This document shows, piece after piece, positions 37,119 to 48,460 of a DNA stretch of 64,000 nt. The stretch is from positions 71,509,201-71,573,200 of the forward strand of contig OZ038422.1 in assembly GCA_964036155.1 (NCBI GenBank). The letters are read 5' to 3'. Position numbers and translations under genes: made by a program. Origin of the DNA: Diploscapter coronatus. Lineage: Eukaryota; Nematoda; Chromadorea; Rhabditida; Rhabditidae. The notes below the pieces were generated by a model. The model made no database searches, was not told the DNA's origin, and was given only the letters and a program-made list of their open reading frames with translations. Numbering within the stretch: the first letter of the stretch is position 1; every line of letters starts with the position of its first letter.

Positions 37119-37455
37119 TCTATTTTTTCAGTTGAATTCAAATGTTTCATATCTGAAATTTCGACAAAATAAACCAGTTCAATTTCATTGTTATTCGAAT
37201 ACTTGTTTTTTGTTAAAATGAAAAATGTCGGTAAAACAGTTTATAAAGTAACCATTTTGGTCTTATTTTTCATAATCTTCGGAATATATTTGCCACCACT
37301 AACCTGCCATTAAAAATAACCCCGTTTTTGCGACAGACACTGGCACTAGTCAATTTTTGAGTTTTAGAAGTCTGATGTCCAATTTAGCCTCGTTGTTCAT
37401 AATATCAGAGTGAAATATTTAGAATAAAAATTAATAAATGAAAACATATTAACAA

Positions 37456-39531
37456 TCAGTGAAATTTCGAGAGATCAACCACGTCTATGAACCCGAAATC
37501 TTCCTTATCTGGCATTACTTTCTTCAGAGTTATTCCACGATCTGATTTATCTGCTATTTTTGGTGAGAAGATAATAGTTTTACCTGGTTGAAACTCCACA
37601 ATGCAAGCATCGTCTTCTTTGAGCAGACTAATTCTGATCGTGTGGAGGACTTTCGACAAAAGGGCCAACATGACTTCTGGTCTCCATTGGGCTTGTTTAC
37701 TGGCTTTAAGGTCATCCAAATTGACACAGGACAACTGAAGTTAATAGAGAAGTCATGCATTCATTTTGACTCGAGAATCGCTATCAAACATTTAGGAGAA
37801 GATAAGACTTTATGGAATTTTCACTCGATTATCTTTTCTGTCTAAATATTCGTTACCAAGTTTAACGATTTTTCACGAGCAAAAAGTAGCGCGATACACA
37901 AGTATACTCGTAACCATTCGAAATTCCCACCTTCCTGACATATCCGTTGTCATTTCGATGTCCGACGACGATTTGTTTGATTCCGACGAGAAATGACTGC
38001 ATCCACCATTTGGGGGCCTTCCATCTCCAGAAGCCTCCTTCCAATTCTCCTCGTTGCGTCTTCATTTCCACAAGTCCACCCGCGTGATCAATTGCATCAA
38101 TTTCGGCCTGAAAATTTCGAATAATTTTCACCAAAAAATGTACTGTAGTTTACGCAAAGGTTCAATCAAATGTATAGGAAAGAATTGATCATATTTTCGA
38201 AATTTCAAAACTCATTTCTTATTCGTGTTTTGATTCTCTATGAAAGAATTGAAAAGCTTACCGAGTAAAGCAAACGTAGCCTGGACCCGTCAGGAGCAGT
38301 CAAATCGCCTCTGCACACTGTTGCGAATTCCTCTCGACGACTCACCACAGAAGACGTGCTCGGTTCTGTCTGACGAAATTTTTAAGATAATGTTTTCTTT
38401 AGAAATTGCCACTTTTTATGATATTTTATTCAGAAATGAAAGAGTTGTGTATAAATTATGATTGATACTCTCATTGAGACAAAAAATACTCACCCCAGGC
38501 TCGTCAATCGTCATGTAGCTCTCGAAAGAATAGCCCCAATAAGTCATCAACTTGTCACGAGCAGACATGTTTTCTTTTCTGAAATGTGTAGATTGTGAAA
38601 ATTTAGCAATTGGCTGTATATAAAATTAACCAAATTTGAAAAGTCATAGCAACAGACTTTAAAGAATATATCAAAAATTTAGAAAGAAGCATTCTTATAT
38701 TGAAAATTTATACATGTAAAAATACCTTTGTCGTTCAGCCTCGGTTTCGAATTGGCACAAGAAAATGACTCCTTTCCTCCGAATAGCTCTGAATGCCCAG
38801 GCATCTTTCGTCGCATAGGGAGTCGTCGCGATTTTCGTCAAAAGACCTCTCCAACAAAAAAATTCCGTTTCATGAAGTGCCTGAATTAATAAGATTTCTC
38901 GATTTTGATAACACATAATATTATACTTTTCTGAGCGATCCTCCATTAGGATAATTAGCATTGATCCATTCCAGCATCACTGTAATCCCTTCATTTTCAT
39001 TCTCCTGAAAAATTCTATAATAAAAATGTGTACTTTCCAAATTAAAAAGGGTATTTGGAAATCTTGCAAAATCGTAAATTTACAAGATAGTGTGTAAGGC
39101 TAGGAGATGATTGAAAAACGCTCGTTTCTGTATACTGTTTTTTTCGAATTGTAGTAGTTACGTGATTTTCGAATTACCAAAATAGCTTCAAAATGTGATA
39201 TACCTTATCCTCGAAAGTGCCATGCCCTCTGTTCAGGTCGAAATTGACGTCTTTGAGTCGAAATGCCTGTTCGTATAGATACTTGGCGTGCATGCGACCG
39301 AGGTGCATATTTCTGAAGTCGAAAAATGCAAAAGTTTAAGTCCTGGACGAAATGCAAAGAAGAAATTTTGGATTGAAATTGAAAAAGATTTCTTTATTTT
39401 AAATTATTAAAAAATTGCCCCAACCTCTGCCTATCCATCGAGTATTCAGCGATGCTGGTTCGTACAGTGAAGTGTGGCGGTCTCGTCGACGCGTAGGCAT
39501 TCGGACTGTGTGGAATTGTCGTTTCGGTCAT
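37456..39531 (-). CDS. Decapping exoribonuclease DXO / Dom3Z (RAI1-like)
   Basis: 5'-3' exoribonuclease and NAD/incomplete-cap decapping enzyme of the DXO/Rai1 family. About eight exons. Start MTETTIPHSPNAYASTRPPH at 39531. Catalytic motifs: AEIDAID (ExD motif) and GGLVEMKTQ (EhK motif) close together in the 37930-38110 exon, then the family block FWRWKAPKWWMQSFLVGIKQ and VVGHRNDNGYVRK. An upstream exon holds CRGDLTAPDGSRLRLLYS; another YWGYSFESYMTIDEPG. The last exon (about 37456-37742) reads LSCVNLDDLKASKQAQW, then VMLALLSKVLHTIRISL and ends with a Lys/Asp-rich tail. Exon joins checked at GYVRK/LSCVN are in phase. A TTTCAG lies 26 bases before the ATG. Confidence 0.92.
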
Positions 39532-39672
39532 CGAAAATCAACCGAACTCATCCAACTCTGAAACTGAAGTGAATTCAAATGCATTGCATGAGCAAATTTG
39601 TAATGCGCTCAAATGCAAACGTTATTCAAAACATGTTCTTCGTTTCTTCATTTATTAAAAAAATATTTTAGA

Positions 39673-39732
39673 ATGCTTAACAGCCTTCTGGTAGAGATCC
39701 TAGAGGAAATTCTGCTGAATCTCGAAATATTA
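39673..39732 (+). pseudogene. F-box gene start, interrupted by a SINE
   Basis: TATTTTAG followed by ATG at 39673, then MLNSLLVEILEEILLNLEI, which matches the beginning of an F-box (compare LDHFPYEIVEEIFLYLP in the gene at 35218). The frame then runs into an A-run and the SINE (39745-40012). I found no continuation of an F-box domain beyond the SINE. Read as a decaying F-box gene copy. Confidence 0.5.
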
Positions 39733-39744
39733 AAAAAAAAAAAT

Positions 39745-40012
39745 CTTAACCTTGTTCCACTGGGTGGGGGTCGGCTACCCTCAAGTCCGTTAATGGGACA
39801 GTCGACCTATCCTAGCCACGCAGGACTAGTGGTCCGGCCCGAGGACAGACTGTTGTTGTGTGCAACAGCCGAGGCATTTTAGGCTAATTTTCGTGGTTTA
39901 TCCACTACCAACATTTAACGTTTCTTAGCCCCTTGGTTTGGGCCGAGGTGGGGACGAACTTGAGACCCCGCTCTAGGCAGTTGACAAACAACCACTGCGC
40001 TAGACCATCACT
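39745..40012 (-). mobile_element. tRNA-derived SINE
   Basis: Read on the minus strand it starts GTGATGGTCTAGCGCAGTGG. An A box (TAGCGCAGTGG, 39992-40002) and a B box (GGTCTCAAGTTCGTCCCC, about 39950-39967) are spaced as in a tRNA promoter. A GC-rich body follows (hairpin CTGTTG...CAACAG near 39850) and it ends in an AGGTTAAGA plus T-run at 39720-39745. It does not fold as an intact tRNA (no convincing acceptor stem), which fits a SINE. The surrounding DNA is AT-rich, so the base composition also stands out. A possible 6-base target duplication GAAATA is weak. Confidence 0.78.
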
Positions 40013-40398
40013 ATGAAATAACTTGATATCACATCATAACTTTATCATGGAAAGGATAAGATGGTTATTAATTTGTGATGCAATATTCATCATCATAACC
40101 TTTGCATTATATAAAAACTTAACACTCGATATCAATAAATTTATTATAATTTCTAACAATTAGAGTCAGCACCAAATAAAAAAATAAAAACAAGTCACTA
40201 ATTTATTCTCTTATGCAAACGTTACTCAATCTCATCATATTCTGAAATGTTAATCGCGCATACTAATGTACACATTATCGATGAAAATAAACGATTTCTG
40301 ACTAAAATAAAATGAGATACTTTGTGAGACGCTATAATCTTCGATTAGTTACATGAGATCCATCGATTTGTACAAAAACATGATTAAAATTATGAAAA
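40013..40398. other. Intergenic region
   Basis: AT-rich, no coding or repeat feature seen. Presumed 3' UTR of the Ly-6-like gene at the right end. Confidence 0.5.
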
Positions 40399-41348
40399 TC
40401 ACATTTGGGATATTTTAAGTGAAATAACTAATAATGGGATAATGAATAATAGCGTTCCTATTCTGGATTGAGATGAATTGCAGTAATCTCCACCGTCTAA
40501 AATTTAAAGAATTTTCGGAAACTAATTGTCCATAATTGAGATACTTACCGCACCAACATGAATATTCCAGAACTGTCGCATCAGATAAACAGGTTAAAGG
40601 TCGCTAGAATTAATTTAAAAAAATGAAATTTTCAACAAAAAGCAGAAGATATTCGAAAATTTATTGTTTTGAAAGATATTATTTTCGAACGCTCTTGTTC
40701 GACAAACTAACCTCGGAATAAGTGCAGAATGAATGATTTGGAGGTCGGAATGTGGTTGGATCCCGCATATTGTACATGTGCTCATAGCAGCCGCGAAATG
40801 TCATGTACGAAAATGAACCTGAAATTAAATTTTGTTCCAACTTGGTATTACGAGAAGTAACTAAATACGGAAAACCAGGCCACTTCCTGCTATCTTTCTG
40901 ATAAAATTTGTCGACATAATTTTAGCAGCTTATCAAAAATTAAAAATTACCCGAATTGTTCACAACCTGTTGCCATTTGAAGCACGGACCCTCACACTCG
41001 TCTGTACCTCGTTCCTAAAACAGTTTTAAGATACATTTTAAAAGGGTTTTAAATACTTTTAAAATCCAAGTATCCGTATTACAATAGTTATCGTATGTTT
41101 TAGGTTCGGTCAATCGATTCATCGGACCACGTTGTTTCGTTAGAAAATTCTGTAATTTTATAAATACTTTTAAAATTCGTAAAAGTTTACCGATTGCATA
41201 TTCGTTGTAGCGCAACTGTAGCATTTGTCTGAAATCGATGGTAAAAGTTTGAAGATACAAAATCAAGCATACTTCTGGATTGAACAAGACCGACCAAACA
41301 GTAAAATATGAATAACAGCAGAAATCGTAGTGATTGAAAGTAGTCCAT
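40399..41348 (-). CDS. GPI-anchored Ly-6/ODR-2-like (three-finger) protein
   Basis: Seen only after splicing. About seven short exons, all in phase, give roughly 175 residues. Signal peptide MDYFQSLRFLLLFIFYCLVG and VQSR, then the Ly-6 type start NKCYSCATTN. The Cys pattern continues with YDNYCN, DECEGPCFKW, MTFRGCYEHMYN, SFCTYSE, LTCLSD, and near the C-terminus the hallmark CWCGDGGDYCNSSQ. It finishes with a hydrophobic tail (LLFIIPLLVISLKI) without further domain, as expected for a GPI anchor signal. This layout matches Ly-6/uPAR/QVR proteins such as nematode ODR-2, which tune neuronal receptors or channels at the cell surface. Sub-family is inferred. NNS/NHS/NSS are possible N-glycosylation sites. 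Confidence 0.75.
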
Positions 41349-42600
41349 AAAAATTTCCTGAAGTTACAGACATGTAACAATGAATGCTTTAAGATAGGTA
41401 AATGGCAAAGAAAAATCGAAATGCTAAATGAGTGAAGGTGATATTTCAGTTTTTACAAGAACAATGAATGTGCAATCACAAAAATAGTGGTGAATACGAA
41501 AGAATGCATATGAATAGTTTTACACAATCATGTGTTTCTAGCCGAAATAGTCCAAACTGAATATTCGAAGATTCTCTTCAGAAACCAAATAAATTTGGTG
41601 AGAGATTATTTGAAAGGTAGTACGATTTGGATCATTTCCCACACGATTCTCAACCCAATCGAACGGACATAGAGCAGGAAAAGCAACCGTTCGACGGATC
41701 GATTTTCGCGCGACAAAAACCGCGAAATGTCGCCAAAAACAAACAGAAATGCAGAAATGAGCAAAGAGAGAAAAGTAAAGCGGATAAATGTGGATCATAA
41801 AATGAGGAAAAATATGTTGTTTCCTGTAAAATTGCCAACTAAACTTTTATTATTCTTTTTCAAACCCTTAGATTAAATTTCGCAGTCATTTCATTCCACA
41901 ATGCGCCAACTTTTGAAGGTTTCATACGAAAAGAATGACCGAAATCGAAACTTTTGGTATTAAAACAATGGAAGAAATATTTTTGGTCCTATAGGCTTTT
42001 GCTTTCTCCTAAAGTTAGAATTTTTAAGCTTCAATGTTTTCAATACTTTTGGTTTTAAATAAATGGGAAAAATACATTTTTGAAATTTCATGAAACTTTT
42101 TAAAAAATCCATTAAAATTAGTTCTATTTATGAAGTTGAGGCTGTGAGTAAAAGTGAGACTCCGAGAGTCGTCGATAACATCCTCCTTCTGCTCACAAAA
42201 CTGGCGTGACATGCATATTCAAACTGCATGAACTAGGAGCATTTGTTAGGAGCCGAGCTATGCATAAGCATGCTTCTAGAAGGGAAGGTGATAACTAATG
42301 TGAGAACAGCTAATGTGACGATTTTGCACTGGAAGAGGTGATTTTTCATTTATAAAAACACTGTTAATTGCACTAAGTTCGAAAGAGTGAAAGATTAGAT
42401 AATTTTTGCTAGAATAAACGTTATTTTTTGAATAATTTGGATCAAAGGATGGTGATCTTCAACATTAAAGACTTTGTAACACACTTTGACTACGATTTTT
42501 TCAAACTACAATTTTCTGCGAAACTTAAAAGATTTTTAAAAACAAAGCCATAAAGTTTAAAAAAAATGACGCGAGGAAGAGATTCCTTGCTAAAGTGTGG

Positions 42601-42684
42601 ATCAAAACATCATCCTATCGAAAGATCTTCAAGTAAAAAGACATGAAGATAATTTATGGATAATTTTAGAAATGATGTTTTGAT
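42601..42684. repeat. Stem-loop
   Basis: ATCAAAACATCATC at 42601-42614 pairs with the inverse at 42671-42684 (AATGATGTTTTGAT), with a 56-base loop that contains a second short pair (ATCTTCA / TGAAGAT). Confidence 0.6.
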
Positions 42685-42905
42685 GTGATTGCCTGAATAT
42701 GGACATGAGAATGAGAATAGGCCAGAGCTCTCGAGAGGTTTCAGGTCAGAAAGCTCTAACAACGAAAGAGCAGGAGAGAGAGGAAGAGGTAAAGAGGCAA
42801 TAAGAATAGAGACAGAGAGAAGAAAGGAAAGAAGCAGAGAAAAACGGACAGGAAAGAGCGAAATAACGAGGAAGAGAGAGGGAAATGGACCTGCGAGCAA
42901 ATAAT
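42685..42905. repeat. Purine-rich (GA) tract
   Basis: Runs of GAGAGAGGAAGAGG and similar on + strand over about 220 bp. An open frame (Arg/Glu/Lys-rich) across it is best explained by composition, not selection. Confidence 0.6.
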
Positions 42906-44111
42906 CTACAGAGAAATGCACAAGTAGCAACCAAAATGGTGAGTAAATGAAATGGGATAGGTTGATGAGAGAAACAAAGGAAAGTTATTGAAATTTTAGA
43001 GTTGTTTATTTTTCAGCATGATTTTATAAAGTGACACGTTCGGGAAATTGTCAAGTATTAGATTTAATTTGTATCAGAATTTTTGAGTCTGGTTTTAGGA
43101 GACAATGCTCAGCGTTTCTTCGTTAGAATTCTTTATTTCAGTAAAATAATTCTCTTCGAATTATTTTCACAATCTTCATAGAGTTCAATCGGATTAGGAA
43201 ATATGACAAAACCCGAAGTGTATCGTCACACAAATTTTCAGACACGAAGAATAACATTTATGAATACACTTCATTATCAGTCTTAGATGCTGACACGAGA
43301 ATTTCACGTCACGAATATTCTGTTTCATCAGTTACTCGTTACTGACTCATCTCCTTGTCTTCACAGTACGCAAAATGTAATATAAGCCAAATCCTGTGGC
43401 TTCCAAACTTGTAACGTCCTTTCATGTTGGATTCGATTTTATGGATGATTAGCTTTGAATGGATCAAAGCGTAACTATCTCTTCAATCGTACTTAATTCG
43501 CCGCTTCAAGCCGTTTTTATTACGAATCAAGAAGTGGGTAAAAATAACCTGTTAGTTGCATAAGGTCACCATCGTACATTTCCTACTTGTCATCTCTTCA
43601 TAACTGAAGGTTCAGCGTAATTCTCTGATCTCTCTTCAGATAGGCTATATGTTTGCTAAAAACATGCCTGTAACAGGTACATACCCAATAAAATATCATT
43701 TTTGTTAATGAAATTCCTTCACTTTACAGCAAAATGCGAATTGCGTTGACAGACCCAAACTGCCATCCAATTTTCGCAATTTGTCATTTCAGTTGGGGGT
43801 TTCGTAATGATCTTAGCAGATATCTTGTTAGAATGTCAGAAAATAGAAAGACACTCACGTATTGAAACAAATTCTTCGCGAAAAATTTCGCGATTAAACC
43901 TAAACAGAAAGGTAGGAAAGAAAGCCCGGTAACTTATAGATATTAAAACGGAAGTTACTTTCAAATTATTCAGGGTCGAAATTTTCTTAAGCGTGCAGAA
44001 AGATTAGGATCTGGAACAATTTACAACCGAACTTATCGGGAATTTCTGCTAAATTTTGCTATAAATCGTCCAAGACCCGGAATATTTGCCTGTTCCTGTA
44101 AAAGATAACCA

Positions 44112-44903
44112 TTGGAAAAGGAAAATCATGTCGAAGGGCCAACGTTAGTGTGGAGATGTGTTGCAAGCAACACAAATTACCTAAAAAGAATTAGAAAAAA
44201 TACATATCATCCGGCTAAATACCTTGGTGCTAAGATAGCATTGGCTTCAAACAATTCTTCCTCTTTCAATAAATATTTTTCTTTTCTTAGGAAAAATTTT
44301 CCTGAAAATTGGCGCCCAAGCTTATCGGATTTTGGCAAAACGATCTCTAAAGTCACTTTGCCATGTCCTAAAGATTGGAGAATAGATAGATTGGTCAAAA
44401 TTCAGGGGAAGTGAGAATGGCAATTTCAGGTAGAAAATCTATTTTCCAATCTGATCGAACTATCCTCGCAAATTCGTCTCTCGACCCATTATTCATGGTT
44501 TATTGCCTTTCAAATGACGAGAGCTTGGATAATTCGCAACTTTGTAGCATAAAGGAACGTTATACAAGGAAGTGAACGATTTCAAACCAGATCGAAATGA
44601 CATTTCACTCAACCAGACTGCGCGAATCTCTAGTTCTAGTTCGAAGAGGACATTTTTCAGCTTCGTTTCGACTTTGCCGATGACAAATTCTATGCAAATT
44701 CGTTGACTTCGACTTCATTAAATCTGAAACTTCGGGGCTTTTTTCACGGAGATGAAGCTATTTTAGTAACTACTTCGAATTTTCAACATTGTATGGATCA
44801 TGACCAAATTCTGAAAATTTTCAGACAAGATCTATTTACGTTTTGTTCGTATTATAGAACTTTTAGGTGTAATTACAACTCTTATTTGTCATTCAACATA
44901 TAG
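44112..44903 (+). pseudogene. Unidentified, probably decayed coding remnant
   Basis: A 100-residue frame at 44112-44414 (MEKENHVEGPTLVWRCVAS...) with ordinary amino-acid composition, then a second stretch ending at 44903 (LRFDFADDKFYANSLTST, GFFHGDEAILVTTSNFQHCM) preceded by TTTTTCAG but with stops just upstream and no matching donor. It looks like parts of one former gene. I do not recognise the family. Confidence 0.3.
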
Positions 44904-46371
44904 ACGTTTTTCTTCATTCTTTTTCCAGATTCATCTTTTTTAAAGTGCCTGGCCGAGACTATTCGAATTTTATTTTGATTTTTAATATTTTGCATTCCGA
45001 TTAAGACTATAAAGTATTCACAAAACCAACTCCAGCCAGATTCTGCTTCCAAGATGTCGTATTTGAAATTGCGAAAAGACCAATTTTGTCTTCAAGTGAT
45101 CTCCTCTATAATATGATGTACAAGAAATATTCTGAACCATAAAATCTGCAACACACATCACCTGACATGATTGCCCTTAGTGATTGGCAGTGGCTAATTT
45201 AATGAATAGAATGCTGGAAGTTATGCAAACACACCGTGTCATATGACGAAAGTATGTGGCAGATGGCCTACAGGCTTGCAGATCTGTGAATTGGATTTGG
45301 ATATTTCCGATGAAGGTGGCGAAAGGTCATTATCTAATTAGGTCTTATGCTTTGTGCGATGGCATCTATTCTTCTAATCTCATTTTATGCAGATGAGGTT
45401 TTTGTCACGGTAATAAAGTCGCAAAATCGTGACTGGCTGTCTGTCAGCGCTGAATTTTGACCGAATCACCTTACTTCGGCCATAAACGCACGTTTTTGCC
45501 AAGTCTTTCCTTTTACGTAGAAGTGATAAAGGAGAAAGGAATTGGATAGGAGAGGAAGATAAGGGCATGGCCGATATCAATTTCTTCGCCCCAAACCCCT
45601 CTCTCAATGCCGTCGACTTTTTCGGCAAGTCAGGTGGAGGAGTGAGGAAATAGATGAAAAAGATTTAGAAAAGGTCGAAAATATAATGAAAGATGAGATG
45701 AAAAAGATAATCAGATTAACGAGTTGATAAAGGAGAAATGCGCAGGGCAGGCATGGCCTGTCAGGCTTATTTCCAGCGGTCGCGCCTAGCTTTGTTGCCA
45801 TCAACTTTCCCCGCTTCTCCCATTTCTCACTCTCACTTTTATCTTGAATCCTTTCATCTTCTCCTATCCCCACCTTATCATTTCTAAATTCCCTCCTTTC
45901 ATTATTCCTTTTTCTTATCAGCTTTTTCAGTTCTAGTATCTTTTTCCTTTCTCTGATTCTCTCACTTTCCTATTAACTGAATTCTCAGGGTTTATGCGCG
46001 CTGGTCCAGGAGAAATGACAAAAGCATTGTGGCAGAGAGAAGATGAGAAGGGGGAAAGGAATGGACAGGTGATGAAGTGATGATTATCTCATGACAGGAT
46101 ACGATTAGAAGAAGCAGAAATGCCGAGGAGTAGATGGGAAACTGCATAATCATTGTTACCTCTACTATATATGATTAATATCCATAGGAATGCAAAAAAT
46201 GAGGGAAAAATGTGAGTATGCAACATGAGATAATATTAGCACGATAAGTCCTGGGAATAGTATAGTTTATGCACCATCAATTTCTCTAATGGTCAAGAAT
46301 GCAACGCATTCTCAATTACAACTGAATTAAAACGGCACACCCAAACACTGGAAGTTTCCTTTGGACTTGTC

Positions 46372-46759
46372 ATGAGTTTAATTGCTCTTGCTCCCATCCA
46401 GATTTTTGACGAATTTCTCATCCACATCCTGCAAAACATTGACTACCCTTCCCAATGCTACAAAAAATTAACCTTGATCAGGCTTGATGATATTGTAAAG
46501 ACAATCAAATGATTTCGGCTCTGAAACTGAAGACTTTCTGATAACTTTGAATTATGCAGAAGCAGGGTTCGAAGTAAAAATCACCGGCGAAGTATACCAA
46601 GGTTAATTGTGGAACAAAATACCAGCTCAAGTATTAGTAATATCCGAGGTCAGAACCGAAACTTATTCCAAAGCACGATAATTAATAAAGATCGAGGTTT
46701 ATCGTAATGAAAAATTATTTTTAACAAAACATACAACTGATCTAAAGATGAACAGATAA
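46372..46759 (+). pseudogene. F-box-like gene remnant
   Basis: ATG at 46372 opens LAPIQIFDEFLIHILQNIDY and PSQCYKKLTLIRLDDIV, which resembles a nematode F-box; the frame stops near 46512. A different frame continues with SETEDFLITLNYAEAGFEVK up to a stop at 46604, then NKIPAQVLVISEVRTETYSK to a stop at 46679, then a third piece to 46759. One frame change and two stops mark it as a pseudogene; more coding-like scraps follow to about 47360. Confidence 0.4.
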
Positions 46760-48241
46760 AAGAGCATATTCGCATGCAATGTTATCTTCACCATAATTCT
46801 GTAGTAGTTGAAAATAATTTCCATCTATTTTTGATTCAATTACGGCATTATTGGTTCGATCTTGGAACGTCTGGAACTAGCACTGGAAGATCGTTCATCT
46901 AACGACTGGAAGGATGCAATTTGAAATTTCGGAGGTTGAGCGTGCTACAGTCAGCTCGGGTTATCGTTCTTCTCAATTTTAGATCTCTCATGGAATTATT
47001 CTTGCCACGGCCGATTCTTTCAAAACTTCGGCGTTGCTCAAGCTGTAACACTGCTAGAGTCATTGACGTTAAAGACGATATAGGAGCCAGTTTCGATAAG
47101 ATTCTGAATTAAACTTGTAAAATCCCCATTCTGCCCATTTATAGGCCACGAAATTCGACCGCTCTATTTCATCGTCATTGTCCCTGAAAAGTTTGTCAGG
47201 TCTCCATTATTTGCAAGATATGATGTCGTGTATTTTACAATGCTTCTTCTTGATGAAGGAATGTTATGAAATTATTTCTGTTTTTGAACAGTTCAAAAAA
47301 TCTTCTGAATTCGATCCCCCAAAGTCAAAACTCAAATTTCCTCGCCATCTATGCCACAGAAGCTGAGGCAGCATTTGCCAAACTTGAGTTCATCTGCTTG
47401 TCTGTGATTTGGCATATCTGTATTTCCTCTTTCGCCTATTTCATACTAATTCCTCATTAGTAACGATTGCATAACCTCCTTTTTTTTACACATCTAATCA
47501 CCCTTTTACAACATTATCACTTTCGATGTCGTCATCAGAAATTTCAAGGTCCAGTGGAGAGACACCGAACAAGGTCAATAAATTAGTGTATGCCATTGGG
47601 GGAAAAAAAAGAAAACAAATACAGAGGAGTAGAGAAGGTTAAGGCATGTTGGAGATGGGATATTAGAAAGTTGATGAGGGGATGGGAAGACAACGCGGAG
47701 ACAGAAGGGGAGATATCAGTGAGTCAAAGAAAGAGGCGAAACCTCTCTCCATAATGCGATTAGGCAATCAGGCAGGTGGATGAAGGAGATATGAAGCGTC
47801 GACGATATACTCGGTGGAGAAGAGAAAACGCGAAGATGTGGGAAAGTGGATGGCAGAAAAGGGCGACAATCGGGCAATCGCCTCTGGCTTCTGCCGAATC
47901 TTTGCACTCTCTCATCTTCTTCAACTATTTCAGTCCCATCTACCTGCAACTGACTGAGAATATCAATTCATCTAATGGAAAGACAGCGCTGTTTCTCTTT
48001 CTCTCTCCCTCTGCGAACTGGCAAGCCGCGCAAGATCCCGTTTTGACGACGGTGTTGGGCAACGCGCTTGCGTAGGAGAAGGAGAAGACAGGCAGACAGG
48101 AGATACTGCCTGCCTTTGTCTCTGCCTCGAGACTCCCCCAGCCTGCCTTCTGCGGAAGGCTAAAGCCGAAGAAACCCGCCCACCGGCATCCGTCGACGAC
48201 TAAAGGGTGATGGGCGTGTAGGAGAATGGGAGTTGGGGGGA

Positions 48242-48248
48242 ATATAAG
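48242..48248 (+). promoter_or_regulatory. TATA box upstream of glycine-rich gene
   Basis: ATATAAG in a local GC-richer context (48050-48320), followed about 30 bases later by the likely start site and a leader (TTTCATTCGACG...). A leader intron probably ends at the TTTCAG at 48441-48446, 14 bases before the ATG. Confidence 0.6.
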
Positions 48249-48460
48249 AGGCACGGCAGGCCAATAAAGCCAGGTTTCATTCGACGATATCCCTCACACC
48301 GCGCAGCCAGCCAGCCCGATTTTTATCGGTAGCATTATCTGGCAGGTGGCAATCAGAGGGATGACGCTTCTGCATTCTTTTCTTTCATTTACTTTATTGC
48401 GATTATTCAACCAACATAATTTGCATTATTACCGTTTTAATTTCAGTAAGCCTAGCCATA

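Larger units (their letters stand above)
41349..48241. other. 7-kb gene-poor region
   Basis: No intact gene found. Holds a hairpin (42601-42684), a purine-rich tract (42685-42905), unexplained open frames (44112-44903) and an F-box-like remnant (46372-46759), each listed separately. From about 45360 to 46100 and 47560 to 48230 the + strand is G/A-rich and less AT-rich, and the latter leads into the promoter of the glycine-rich gene. It may hold distal regulatory sequence for that gene. Confidence 0.5.

Noticed and set aside
39950..40012. A true tRNA gene
   Set aside because: A and B boxes are present but no acceptor stem pairs; SINE origin fits better.
42610..42934. Frames of up to 106 codons across the purine-rich tract
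   Set aside because: Low-complexity Arg/Glu or Leu/Ser composition from a GA repeat.
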